A stretch of DNA of 64,000 nt, from contig OY769938.1 in the NCBI GenBank assembly GCA_963669295.1, positions 1,178,001 through 1,242,000 on the forward strand. The letters run 5' to 3'. This stretch comes from G963669295 sp963669295 (GTDB lineage: Bacteria; Bacteroidota; Bacteroidia; Flavobacteriales_D; CALLUQ01). Under the pieces are notes generated by a model that ran no database searches, was not told the origin of the DNA, and saw only the letters and a list, made by a program, of their open reading frames with translations. Both the position numbers and the translations under genes were made by a program. Shown piece by piece: positions 43,697 to 51,684 of the stretch. Every line of letters begins with the position of its first letter. The first letter of the stretch is position 1.

Positions 43697-45739
43697 TTAA
43701 AATGGCGCAAGACCAAACATCATCAATTGGGTTACTAAACCAAAATGTCCGGTAGCTTTCAGGCCTTTGGTTTTTTGCCATGCCATTAAACGCTTGGTTG
43801 TTTTTGGCCCCCAAACACCATCGTCTTTGCTTCCTACTTTGCGTTGTATCTTCTTGATTTGATCTACCGCATGTCCCTTGGCTTTATTCAATTTTACTGC
43901 CGCTTTCACAACTGCATTGTATTTCTTTCTCGACTTGGGGCCAAAACGGCCATCGCCTCGTAATCCTTGCTCTATCTGCCAACGTTTAATTTTGGAAATG
44001 GTTTTGAAATCAAATTTTCCATTGGGTGTAACGTCCACCAGTGCTTGAATGGCTCTGATGTCTCGATCGTGGTAGCCTTCTCCCTTGTTGTAAGCCATGG
44101 CTTTCAAGATGTCTTTGTACACCTTGATCTCAAACGTAATCTGTGCAATATTGGCATGGCCGGCAGCCAGTCCTTTTAAGGTAGTATCCAGTGCTTTGAT
44201 GCGTGCCTTGAGTTGTGGCTCGGTCATGTCGGCCTGATGGGTGCCGTGCGTTGGAATCGGCAAATCGTTAGTCGCCACCGGTACGGTTTGCGCATTCCAT
44301 TTTTTGGCTGCCGCTAAAAAGTCGGCAGAAGGTGTTCCCCTCGAAACCAGGTTGAAAGGATGTTCCGTAAACTTGTTGGCTGCATCAATATCAAAGCCCC
44401 AGGATACACAACCGTAATAGGTACCTGTATCCACCCCTTTGGTACAAACGGCACATGTTTCAAAATCAATCGCCAGCCTTTGCCCTGCAGTACGATTCCT
44501 CAATCCTGGAGTATCGGTAAGGAAAGCCTTTGTGCCTTTGCTATTTCCTGTTCTTTTTCCTACTTGTGTGCCTGCTTCCTGGTTACCGGCAGTATTTCGC
44601 GTATAATAAGGGTTGGGGTTGGCATCGGGTTGCTGGTCAATGGCTTTCCCCACTGTACCTTCTCCGGCAACAAGTGCCCTTGCTCTATCGGCCGCACTGG
44701 CAAATTGTGGTGTTCCGTTCACCAGGGCTATACTTGTTTGTGTGAGGTCAATTTCCTGGCAATTCACTACCTGGTAGGGGTTGAAATCAACTTTTACGCT
44801 GTATCGTCCCTGGGGAACAAAGGTAGGACCTCCTACAGGAGTATGTCGATCTAATTCAAATAATCCGGCATGCGATTCTTGTTTCGTTTCCGTTACGGCT
44901 CGTTGAATTAAGCTGTTCCCCACCTTACGCTGAATCGTTAGTCCGTTGCGCTGCCCTCGTTTTCCCTTCAATGCAGCTCCACCTTGCTGTACTGTATGGG
45001 TAAGCTCGTGCGCCAACAAGTGCTTTCCTGCTTTGCTATCGGGCTGGTAATTGCCCTTGTTGAAGTACACATCGCTGCCATGAGTGAATGCTTTGGCACC
45101 CATTTCTTTGCTCATTTGTACGGCATTGGCATCGGTATGTATTCTTACCCCACTAAAGTCGGCTCCTATCTTGCTCTCCATCTCTTGCTGTGTGTTTGAT
45201 GGTAGCGATTGTCCCTTGCCTTTGCTGTTGTTCAATGTTGCAGCAACATTGTCGGAAGCTTGCATGGTACCATCACTTGATTTCTGCAATTCGGGTTGGC
45301 GTTGTACTTTTTCCTCTTCATCCGCCATCATCTGCACCTTATCTTCGTCTTCCTCCATGCGTTGCACCTTTTCCTTTTCTTCACACTCAGCACACTTCAA
45401 TTGAATAGCATTGGCTGAAATGGGCATCATTTGCACCTTCTCTTCTTCATCAGCAGCTGGCATCATTTGCACCTTTTCCTCTTCATCAGTTGGCATCATT
45501 TGTACCTTCTCTTCCTCATCAGTGGCTGGCATCATTTGAACGCCTTCCTCTTTTACAGGCACTGAAAGTGAGGAACTGCTGCCTTGAAAAGGGGAACTCA
45601 CTACTTTATCTGCTACAGCATCTGCTTCCTGTTCGTAACGGTCGTTAGGAGCACCTATTTCTAATTTGGGTTGAACAGTAGCATTAAAGCTACCATTAAA
45701 AACACCTTGTTCTTTTTTGGGGGAAATTGAAGCATACAT
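43697..45739 (-). CDS. DUF4157 (eCIS-type) protein with KVQMMP repeats and peptidoglycan-binding-like C-terminus
   Basis: 680 aa; the ATG at 45739 is preferred because the 31 residues upstream are atypical. PKLEIGAPNDRYEQEADAVAD (about 24-44) is the classic DUF4157-associated opening. It is followed by a tandem linker of (D)EEEKVQMMP-type repeats (about 67-148) with an IQLKCAECEE motif. The DUF4157 core comes next, with GADFSGVRIHTD, KAFTHGSDVYFN and the HExxH-type HELTH at 244-248, a zincin-like metal motif. The middle (about 300-510) is an unassigned domain. The end has two peptidoglycan-binding-like repeats (NGKFDFKTISKIKRWQ and GVWGPKTTKRLMAWQ). DUF4157 proteins are typically linked to extracellular contractile injection systems and other toxin cargo. 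No eCIS structural genes are in the window. Confidence 0.88.
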   Translation of the reverse strand: MYASISPKKEQGVFNGSFNATVQPKLEIGAPNDRYEQEADAVADKVVSSPFQGSSSSLSVPVKEEGVQMMPATDEEEKVQMMPTDEEEKVQMMPAADEEEKVQMMPISANAIQLKCAECEEKEKVQRMEEDEDKVQMMADEEEKVQRQPELQKSSDGTMQASDNVAATLNNSKGKGQSLPSNTQQEMESKIGADFSGVRIHTDANAVQMSKEMGAKAFTHGSDVYFNKGNYQPDSKAGKHLLAHELTHTVQQGGAALKGKRGQRNGLTIQRKVGNSLIQRAVTETKQESHAGLFELDRHTPVGGPTFVPQGRYSVKVDFNPYQVVNCQEIDLTQTSIALVNGTPQFASAADRARALVAGEGTVGKAIDQQPDANPNPYYTRNTAGNQEAGTQVGKRTGNSKGTKAFLTDTPGLRNRTAGQRLAIDFETCAVCTKGVDTGTYYGCVSWGFDIDAANKFTEHPFNLVSRGTPSADFLAAAKKWNAQTVPVATNDLPIPTHGTHQADMTEPQLKARIKALDTTLKGLAAGHANIAQITFEIKVYKDILKAMAYNKGEGYHDRDIRAIQALVDVTPNGKFDFKTISKIKRWQIEQGLRGDGRFGPKSRKKYNAVVKAAVKLNKAKGHAVDQIKKIQRKVGSKDDGVWGPKTTKRLMAWQKTKGLKATGHFGLVTQLMMFGLAPF

Positions 45740-45889
45740 ACCTGAAATATAAAGCGTTACATCATTATTCGCAAGGACAGTTTTCTGGTATAAATGACAG
45801 TTACCCACCTCAAGGCAACAATCGCAAAACACTCGAAATCAGCGAATTAACCACTGATTGGGTTTGCATCATTGACAGTATCACTAACA

Positions 45890-45922
45890 AAAACCCCTGC
45901 TTTGTAATGAAGCAGGGGTTTT
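45890..45922 (-). terminator. Rho-independent terminator of the 45942-48863 gene
   Basis: A 13-bp perfect stem (AAAACCCCTGCTT / AAGCAGGGGTTTT) with a 7-nt loop. Minus-strand reading ends in a T run. It lies 20 bp beyond the stop codon of the T9SS protein gene. Confidence 0.85.
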
Positions 45923-45941
45923 GTTCATAAATTCAGACTGA

Positions 45942-48863
45942 TTATTGCCGTATTACTCGTTCAGTAAATGTTTGATTTTCTGTCGTAATTCTTACCAGGT
46001 AAATTCCTTTCGGCTGGCTGGTAATGTCTACGTTCATAGTGTTTTGTTGCACCTTCTCTTTGCTCCATACTATATGTCCTATGGCATCATATACTTCAAT
46101 AGTAGCTGGGGTTTCCGATTCCCAGGATACATTAAATGTTCCGTTATTAGGGTTCGGGTAAATGCTCCATGTTTTTTGTGCTTCAACAGTTGGAGTAGAT
46201 GGATCAGCTGCACTGTTTCGGAATTCACCGGTAGCACTTGATGTGGAGTTTCTCAACACAAAGGCATTACGTGCTCCAGGCGTACCAGTAGCAACCAGTG
46301 GCGCGAAAGTTCCAGCATTATCGAAATAATCCATATCACCTATATAATCGCCGGTAGTATATACATACCTGGAAATGGGTGAGGCAACAATGCTTCCAGA
46401 AAAGTGTGCTCCATTTGCTATATCATTGTCGGTAGAGTTCATCCAATTAGCCGTTCCTGCATCTGTATTAAATTGCGCCACGTAAACACCTGAACGGTTG
46501 GTGCCCGCTGCTGGTAATGGCAGGATGGTAGAAGCCGGAATGAATACCTGATCGGCCTGATAATCACCGGTAACATATACCGATTGCCCTTTTACATCCA
46601 GGTGCATGGCATTGCAATTACTTCCCCCCGTAGGAAGCCCAATGATCGTTTGTACCCAAACAGAACCGCTGGTCATGTTGGTGGCACGAGCCACAAAACC
46701 AGCTGTATCGGTGAAAGTTGTTGCTGGTGCATTAATTCCTGTGTTAAAAACATTGGTCATTTCACCATTGTAATACCCTGTTACAATAGGGTTACCAGGA
46801 TTGTCGGCCACCACTTCGGTGCCAACAGCTACTCTATTGGCATTTACTCCCCCTGTTTCAGCCATCGAGAATAACGCCAATGGTCCGGTATCCAAAAATC
46901 GAAACAAAAATGCATCGCGAAGAGCACTGGGATTGGAAACCGTTGCAGACATAGTGCCCAATGGCAGGCTTTGTATACGAGCACTCCCATTGTAATAACC
47001 CGTGAGGTAGACACGGCTGATGGAAGTAACATCTACTCCAAGCACTGCGGCATTTCCAGACAAAGCCGTAACGATTGGACTCCACGGTGCCATGGTGAAT
47101 GAAAGCCCTACATCATCGAGCCCTAACAAAAAGCCCCTACCTGCATTGGTTACCTCACCTCCCACATATACGCGACCATTGGTAGACAACGCCTGACCAA
47201 CGTCTAAAGAATGAGGGATCAGCCTCCAACCATTTGCAGCATAGGTAGCAAAGAGTTCCACAAACTGCAATTCACCATCAAGGTTATATTGTGCCACATA
47301 GAGGTTAGGCACTCCTACTGCGGTATATTGTTGATTCAATCCATTGGTAGAAGTAAACTCTGCATCGCCCTGTACAATTCCAGTAACATACACAAAACGG
47401 TTATCGTTGTCTACCGCTACTGCTGCTCCAGTAGCAATGGTAGGGTTACCAAATGGGGTGAAATCAAACGTATGCACCTCCCACAATAGTTGTCCACATT
47501 CATCGTACTTCACCAGGTACATGCCCTCAGTAGGTGCATTGTTCGTAATGGTATAAGGGCCAAACTCAGTTTGCTCGGTATAGGTTCCGGTAACATATAC
47601 ATTGCTCGATGGATCGGTAGCAATATCGGCACCATCATCTCCCCCAACGGCATTGCTACTGGTTTGTGGCCATTGGCCAGGGTCTACTTCTATGCTGGCA
47701 GTTGCCACGCACGATGAGGGGTCTGTATAGGTCAATAAATGTGCTCCCACTCCAGCTACATCGGGGCAAAAATAATACGAGCCACTAACCAGACTCACGC
47801 CAGGGCCTGAGAACACCCCACCTGTAGGAGATCCCGACCCATCGAGTAAGATACAGTCGTCGGTAACACACATGTCGTCGAGTGGTCCGAAAGTAACCGG
47901 AGGCATTACGGTCATTTGATCGCTCATGGAACAAGAGGTGCCAGAAAGCGTGATGGTTACGGTGTAAGTGGTGGTGGTGGTTGGAGTGGCCACAGGGTTA
48001 TAGCAATTGGTGCAACTTAACCCAGCAGCTGGTGTCCAGTTGTAGGTTGCTCCAGGGATTTCGCAGGTAGCAATAGGCCCGGCACAAAGCAACGAAACGG
48101 GACCTCCATCTTCCAGTACCATCACATCATCGATGTAATAATAAGCTTCCAGTACCGTGCCTGGCCCGGTGGTGGTGTTTACCGCTACTCCCCCCAGGTT
48201 GCCGATGGTAATATGATCTTCGCCTCCACTGGCCACATAGGTACCGCAAATCATGGTCCACCCGGTAGTATTGGTTAAGGCAAAAGTACCATCGTTAAGG
48301 CTCACAATGCCGGTAAATGCATTGACAAAACTACCCCCTGCAATTTGCTCGTTTGCGCCAATAGAAAAGCCTGCTTCAAATTGATCGATGGAGTACTTGC
48401 TGTTTTCCCCGCGACTCACCCACATCACAATAAGGTATTCGGTGCCCACAACCATTGGAGCGTCCAATTTATACTGATAAGATTCGGATAAATTCATGAG
48501 CATCCCACCATACCCATCTCCACTGTGTGGATTTTCCGTACCCTTAAAGTTGGCAGGGACACCAACAAATATCCCCGGATTTGATGTGTGAAAGTAATCG
48601 GGGGTGATGGGAACCGCCTGCCCAGGCGAGTACCAATTTTGCACCGACTCGTCGGCAGTTGTAGCTGGGGGAATGAACGGATTTACCGTAGCCCCGGGAA
48701 TATTGTTGGTCCCCAATGCATTGACATTGGGGAGGGAAGGGTTCCCCGATAGATTTTCAAAATCGCCATTGGTGGCGGTAAGGTTCAGGCATTGTGTATT
48801 GCCCGTTTGTACTACACCCAAGAGTATGTATAGTATTAATAATGCATGGAATGCTTTTTTCAT
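45942..48863 (-). CDS. T9SS-secreted surface protein with C-terminal type A sorting domain
   Basis: 973 aa from the ATG at 48863; it starts with a Sec signal (MKKAFHALLILYILLGVVQ, cleavage near GNTQ). The N-terminal part (about 35-240) has a jelly-roll look, with a YYIDDVMVLEDGG segment of the carbohydrate-binding type. An Ig-like region near 250-320 reads YNWTPAAGLSCTNCYNP and TTTYTVTITL. Next comes a long repetitive beta-propeller-like region with DPSSNVYVTGTYT-type units (SBBP-like) from about 390 to 860. The last 75 residues form a T9SS sorting domain (YPNPNNGTFNVSW, VYDAIGHIVW, KGIYLVRITTENQTFTERVIRQ). It is exported by Sec, crosses the outer membrane by T9SS, and is probably attached to the cell surface. 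The substrate is unknown. Confidence 0.87.
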   Translation of the reverse strand: MKKAFHALLILYILLGVVQTGNTQCLNLTATNGDFENLSGNPSLPNVNALGTNNIPGATVNPFIPPATTADESVQNWYSPGQAVPITPDYFHTSNPGIFVGVPANFKGTENPHSGDGYGGMLMNLSESYQYKLDAPMVVGTEYLIVMWVSRGENSKYSIDQFEAGFSIGANEQIAGGSFVNAFTGIVSLNDGTFALTNTTGWTMICGTYVASGGEDHITIGNLGGVAVNTTTGPGTVLEAYYYIDDVMVLEDGGPVSLLCAGPIATCEIPGATYNWTPAAGLSCTNCYNPVATPTTTTTYTVTITLSGTSCSMSDQMTVMPPVTFGPLDDMCVTDDCILLDGSGSPTGGVFSGPGVSLVSGSYYFCPDVAGVGAHLLTYTDPSSCVATASIEVDPGQWPQTSSNAVGGDDGADIATDPSSNVYVTGTYTEQTEFGPYTITNNAPTEGMYLVKYDECGQLLWEVHTFDFTPFGNPTIATGAAVAVDNDNRFVYVTGIVQGDAEFTSTNGLNQQYTAVGVPNLYVAQYNLDGELQFVELFATYAANGWRLIPHSLDVGQALSTNGRVYVGGEVTNAGRGFLLGLDDVGLSFTMAPWSPIVTALSGNAAVLGVDVTSISRVYLTGYYNGSARIQSLPLGTMSATVSNPSALRDAFLFRFLDTGPLALFSMAETGGVNANRVAVGTEVVADNPGNPIVTGYYNGEMTNVFNTGINAPATTFTDTAGFVARATNMTSGSVWVQTIIGLPTGGSNCNAMHLDVKGQSVYVTGDYQADQVFIPASTILPLPAAGTNRSGVYVAQFNTDAGTANWMNSTDNDIANGAHFSGSIVASPISRYVYTTGDYIGDMDYFDNAGTFAPLVATGTPGARNAFVLRNSTSSATGEFRNSAADPSTPTVEAQKTWSIYPNPNNGTFNVSWESETPATIEVYDAIGHIVWSKEKVQQNTMNVDITSQPKGIYLVRITTENQTFTERVIRQ

Positions 48864-48893
48864 GTTTGTTGAATTTAAATTAGATATACTATT

Positions 48894-48923
48894 CAAAGTA
48901 GTTCAACTATAAAGGAATAGCAA
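48894..48923 (-). promoter_or_regulatory. candidate promoter of the 48863 T9SS gene
   Basis: On the minus strand TTG (48923-48921) is followed after 20 bp by TACTTTG (48900-48894), one base short of TAnnTTTG. The start of transcription would be near 48887, about 24 nt before the ATG. Confidence 0.45.
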
Positions 48924-48980
48924 TGGAGTTTTAGAAACAGGAGGGGTTCAATGAGAATCAAACAGCAATAAAAAATGCTC

Positions 48981-49733
48981 CTATATAAATCGCTTCAAAA
49001 AACTGGCTTTTCGGTTGCGTGATACCGGCAGTTCTTCATTGTTTATCAGTACTACCGACCCACCATCGCCCTTATGGTAAGTTTTAACGAAGCGCAGGTT
49101 CACAATATGGCGTTGATGGATGCGGCAAAATCCCAAATTGCCCAACAGTTCTTCGTATTCCTTAAGGGTTTTACTGGTGGTTATACGCTTGCTGTTTTTC
49201 AGGTAAAAATGGGTGTAATTGTTCTCACTTTCCAACCGAATGATGTCGGTAATTTCAATGATATCGAAACCGTGTACGTTCGAAACAATCAACCGTTTCA
49301 TAAGCCCATGCTCATCGCCATAATTTTCTACCAACACCTTGATGCGTTGACTTGTGGCATTGCGCAAAACTTGTAGGTCTTTCAACTTATCAATCACCAC
49401 CCTCAGGTCATCGACTTTAAATGGTTTCAGCAGGTAGCCAAATGCACTGCACTTAAATGCCTGCATGGCATAGTGGTTGTGCGCAGTAACAAACACCACT
49501 TCGAAATCGTACTGCTCCAACTGCTCCAACACATCAAACCCAGTGCCTTGTTTTAAATGAATGTCGAGAAAAACCAGGTCGGGACGCAATGCAGTGATAG
49601 TGGCTATCGCATTGTTTACATCACCAGCCTCTCCTACCACAGTAACGGTGGTATTGAAATGCTTCTCGAGGGTGCTGCGAAGCATTTGACGGATGTTTTT
49701 CTCGTCGTCTATAATTACCGCCTTAATACACAT
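48981..49733 (-). CDS. LytR/AlgR-type response regulator
   Basis: 250 aa from the ATG at 49733, chosen because the receiver starts there (MCIKAVIIDDEKN). The receiver domain (about 1-120) has the acidic pair DD near residue 10 and the phosphorylation site in LVFLDIHLKQG near 55, with the later TAHNH and KPF motifs. The C-terminal LytTR domain (about 145-250) has NNYTHFYLKNSKRI, CRIHQRHIVNL and the RNRK segment. It binds DNA at imperfect direct repeats. The gene overlaps the 3' end of the upstream kinase gene by 11 bp and is therefore its cognate partner. It is likely to regulate one or both adjacent T9SS gene groups, but no binding site was located. Confidence 0.93.
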   Translation of the reverse strand: MCIKAVIIDDEKNIRQMLRSTLEKHFNTTVTVVGEAGDVNNAIATITALRPDLVFLDIHLKQGTGFDVLEQLEQYDFEVVFVTAHNHYAMQAFKCSAFGYLLKPFKVDDLRVVIDKLKDLQVLRNATSQRIKVLVENYGDEHGLMKRLIVSNVHGFDIIEITDIIRLESENNYTHFYLKNSKRITTSKTLKEYEELLGNLGFCRIHQRHIVNLRFVKTYHKGDGGSVVLINNEELPVSRNRKASFLKRFI

Positions 49734-51537
49734 ACTCAATGGGTATTTGTAAAGTAATTTTTGTTCCTCCTTCTGGCAATTCTTCCACCACAATAGCTTG
49801 CTCTCCCCCCAAACGTTCAGTGGTTAATGCTATGCCTTTGCTTTTGTGTGTCTTGTGTTTATTGGATCCCTTGGCTTTACTGGCTGCAATGCCAATGCCG
49901 TCGTCTTGCACGGCACATATGAGCTTATTGTTTATCACCGATTGAAAAGCTACTTGTACTGTCCCATCACCTTTTGGAGCAATGCCGTGCCATATGGCAT
50001 TTTCTATGAATGGTTGCAGCACCAATGGGGGCATCATTAACGCATCTGCATCAATGTGCTCATCCAAAGTAATCATATACCGCAAATTATCGTCTAACCT
50101 TTCTTGCTCAATGTTGAGGTATAGTCGTAAAGCTTCTATTTCTTCTGTTAAACTGATGCATTGCTGGCTGGTATGTTCAAGAATCAAACGCAGCAATCGA
50201 CCAAAATCGGCCATCAAATCGTTGGCTTTTTCAACCTGTCCTTCATTGTACAACGATTGTAGGTTGCTTAACGCATTGAACAAAAAGTGAGGGTTCATTT
50301 GAGCGCGTAAAGCTTGCTGTTCCAACTCTGCCCTTTTTTGAGCAAACATAGCATCGCGTCGCCTTTTTCTTGTACGGCTCAACACCACCATCATAAACAC
50401 CAATCCACAAGTAATACTAACTATCGCCCATAGCCATATGTTCTTTTTACTCGATTCGATCTGTGTCAGAGCATTCTCGGTTTCTAGTTCGGCAATTTGT
50501 TGATCCTTCTTTGCGGTTTCATAGCGCGTGGTTAATTCTTCAATTTGCCTACTTTTTGCAACACTAAATAACGCATCTTTTACCAGTAAAATGCTATCCA
50601 TATACAGCCGCGACATCTGGTAATTGCCCAGGGTATCGTAAGCATATACCATGTTATTGTATCCTTCTAACAATTGCTGTTTCGACCCTACAACATGGCC
50701 ATGATACAGCGAAGATTGAAATGCTTCTAATGCTTTTGTGAGGTCGCCTTGTTGTAGGTATATCTTTCCTTTGCTGCCTTGAATAATGGAAAGCATCCGA
50801 TGATTGCCTTGCTTTATGCACAAATGCATGCAGCGATCAAAGTACACCAGGGCACTATCGTATTGTTCGGCACGCACAAAAAAATCAGCCATCCGACCGG
50901 TTATAGCAGTCAATTGTAAGGGCTTGTTAACCTGTTGATTCCAGTTTTTTGGTGGGGTATTGACTGACTTCGAATAAACCTTTCTCCCCAACTCAATGGC
51001 CAGCTCGAAGTCTCCTCTGAAGGCTGCTTGTCTGGCACGATGAAGCAAGTTAAGGTAGGGCGATACCGGATGTATAGCAAAGCTCTTTGCAGCATACGTT
51101 TCGTAAGCTTGAGTATCGTTTTGGTTATAATACAATCCTGCAATATTCATCAATGCAAGTGCCATATGGGCACTGTCGTTGCGTTGTTCGGCCAACTTCA
51201 AGTAATTCATATGGCTTTGTTGGGCAAGCGTATACTCACCCATCATAGAATGAATCATTCCCTGGGCGATCAAGAGTCGATAATCGTATTTCGAATAACC
51301 CGCGGTGTTCCTGATGGCAATGGCAGTATCAATAATTGTTAGCGCACTATCAAGATTGCTTGTAGTCACCATCCTCGACCATGCCCATAACAGTTGGATG
51401 CGAGTACTGTCTGCACTTACCGTATCGAGTTGAAGTCGTATCTCTTCTATGCTCGTTGGCTGTGCATGCATCGATTGCGTGAAGAGTGCAGCATATCCCA
51501 ATACCAGTATTTTTCGCTTCAGCTGCTTCATAAACAA
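49723..51537 (-). CDS. LytS-type sensor histidine kinase with TPR-like sensor
   Basis: 604 aa with an N-terminal signal sequence (KILVLGYAALFTQSMHAQ). The periplasmic part has TPR-like helix pairs (YTLAQQSHMNYLKLAEQ, LTKALEAFQSSLYHG, and others) up to about residue 310, then a coiled-coil linker. One membrane helix (IWLWAIVSITCGLVFMMVVL) lies near 363-383. The cytoplasmic kinase belongs to the His_kinase (PF06580) family: QMNPHFLFNALSNLQSLYN carries the phosphoacceptor His, and ENAIWHG is the N-box. It phosphorylates the downstream LytTR regulator, whose gene overlaps its end. The signal sensed by the TPR domain is unknown. Confidence 0.92.
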   Translation of the reverse strand: MFMKQLKRKILVLGYAALFTQSMHAQPTSIEEIRLQLDTVSADSTRIQLLWAWSRMVTTSNLDSALTIIDTAIAIRNTAGYSKYDYRLLIAQGMIHSMMGEYTLAQQSHMNYLKLAEQRNDSAHMALALMNIAGLYYNQNDTQAYETYAAKSFAIHPVSPYLNLLHRARQAAFRGDFELAIELGRKVYSKSVNTPPKNWNQQVNKPLQLTAITGRMADFFVRAEQYDSALVYFDRCMHLCIKQGNHRMLSIIQGSKGKIYLQQGDLTKALEAFQSSLYHGHVVGSKQQLLEGYNNMVYAYDTLGNYQMSRLYMDSILLVKDALFSVAKSRQIEELTTRYETAKKDQQIAELETENALTQIESSKKNIWLWAIVSITCGLVFMMVVLSRTRKRRRDAMFAQKRAELEQQALRAQMNPHFLFNALSNLQSLYNEGQVEKANDLMADFGRLLRLILEHTSQQCISLTEEIEALRLYLNIEQERLDDNLRYMITLDEHIDADALMMPPLVLQPFIENAIWHGIAPKGDGTVQVAFQSVINNKLICAVQDDGIGIAASKAKGSNKHKTHKSKGIALTTERLGGEQAIVVEELPEGGTKITLQIPIEYVY

Positions 51538-51639
51538 GAAAGTAAAACTAATGAAAAGTCATATAAACCTGCTAAAATGCTATCGGCATTGAACAGTTAA
51601 CGTGTTTTACTGAGAACTTAACATCACAGCAACAAAAAA

Positions 51640-51665
51640 GCCCCTGTTTTATGTAAAACAGGGGC
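51640..51665 (-). terminator. Rho-independent terminator of the protease gene
   Basis: An 11-bp perfect stem (GCCCCTGTTTT / AAAACAGGGGC) with an ATGT loop, followed on the minus strand by TTTTTT. It lies 20 bp past the stop codon of the 51685-53694 gene. Confidence 0.85.
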
Positions 51666-51684
51666 CATCAGAATACGGAGGGTT

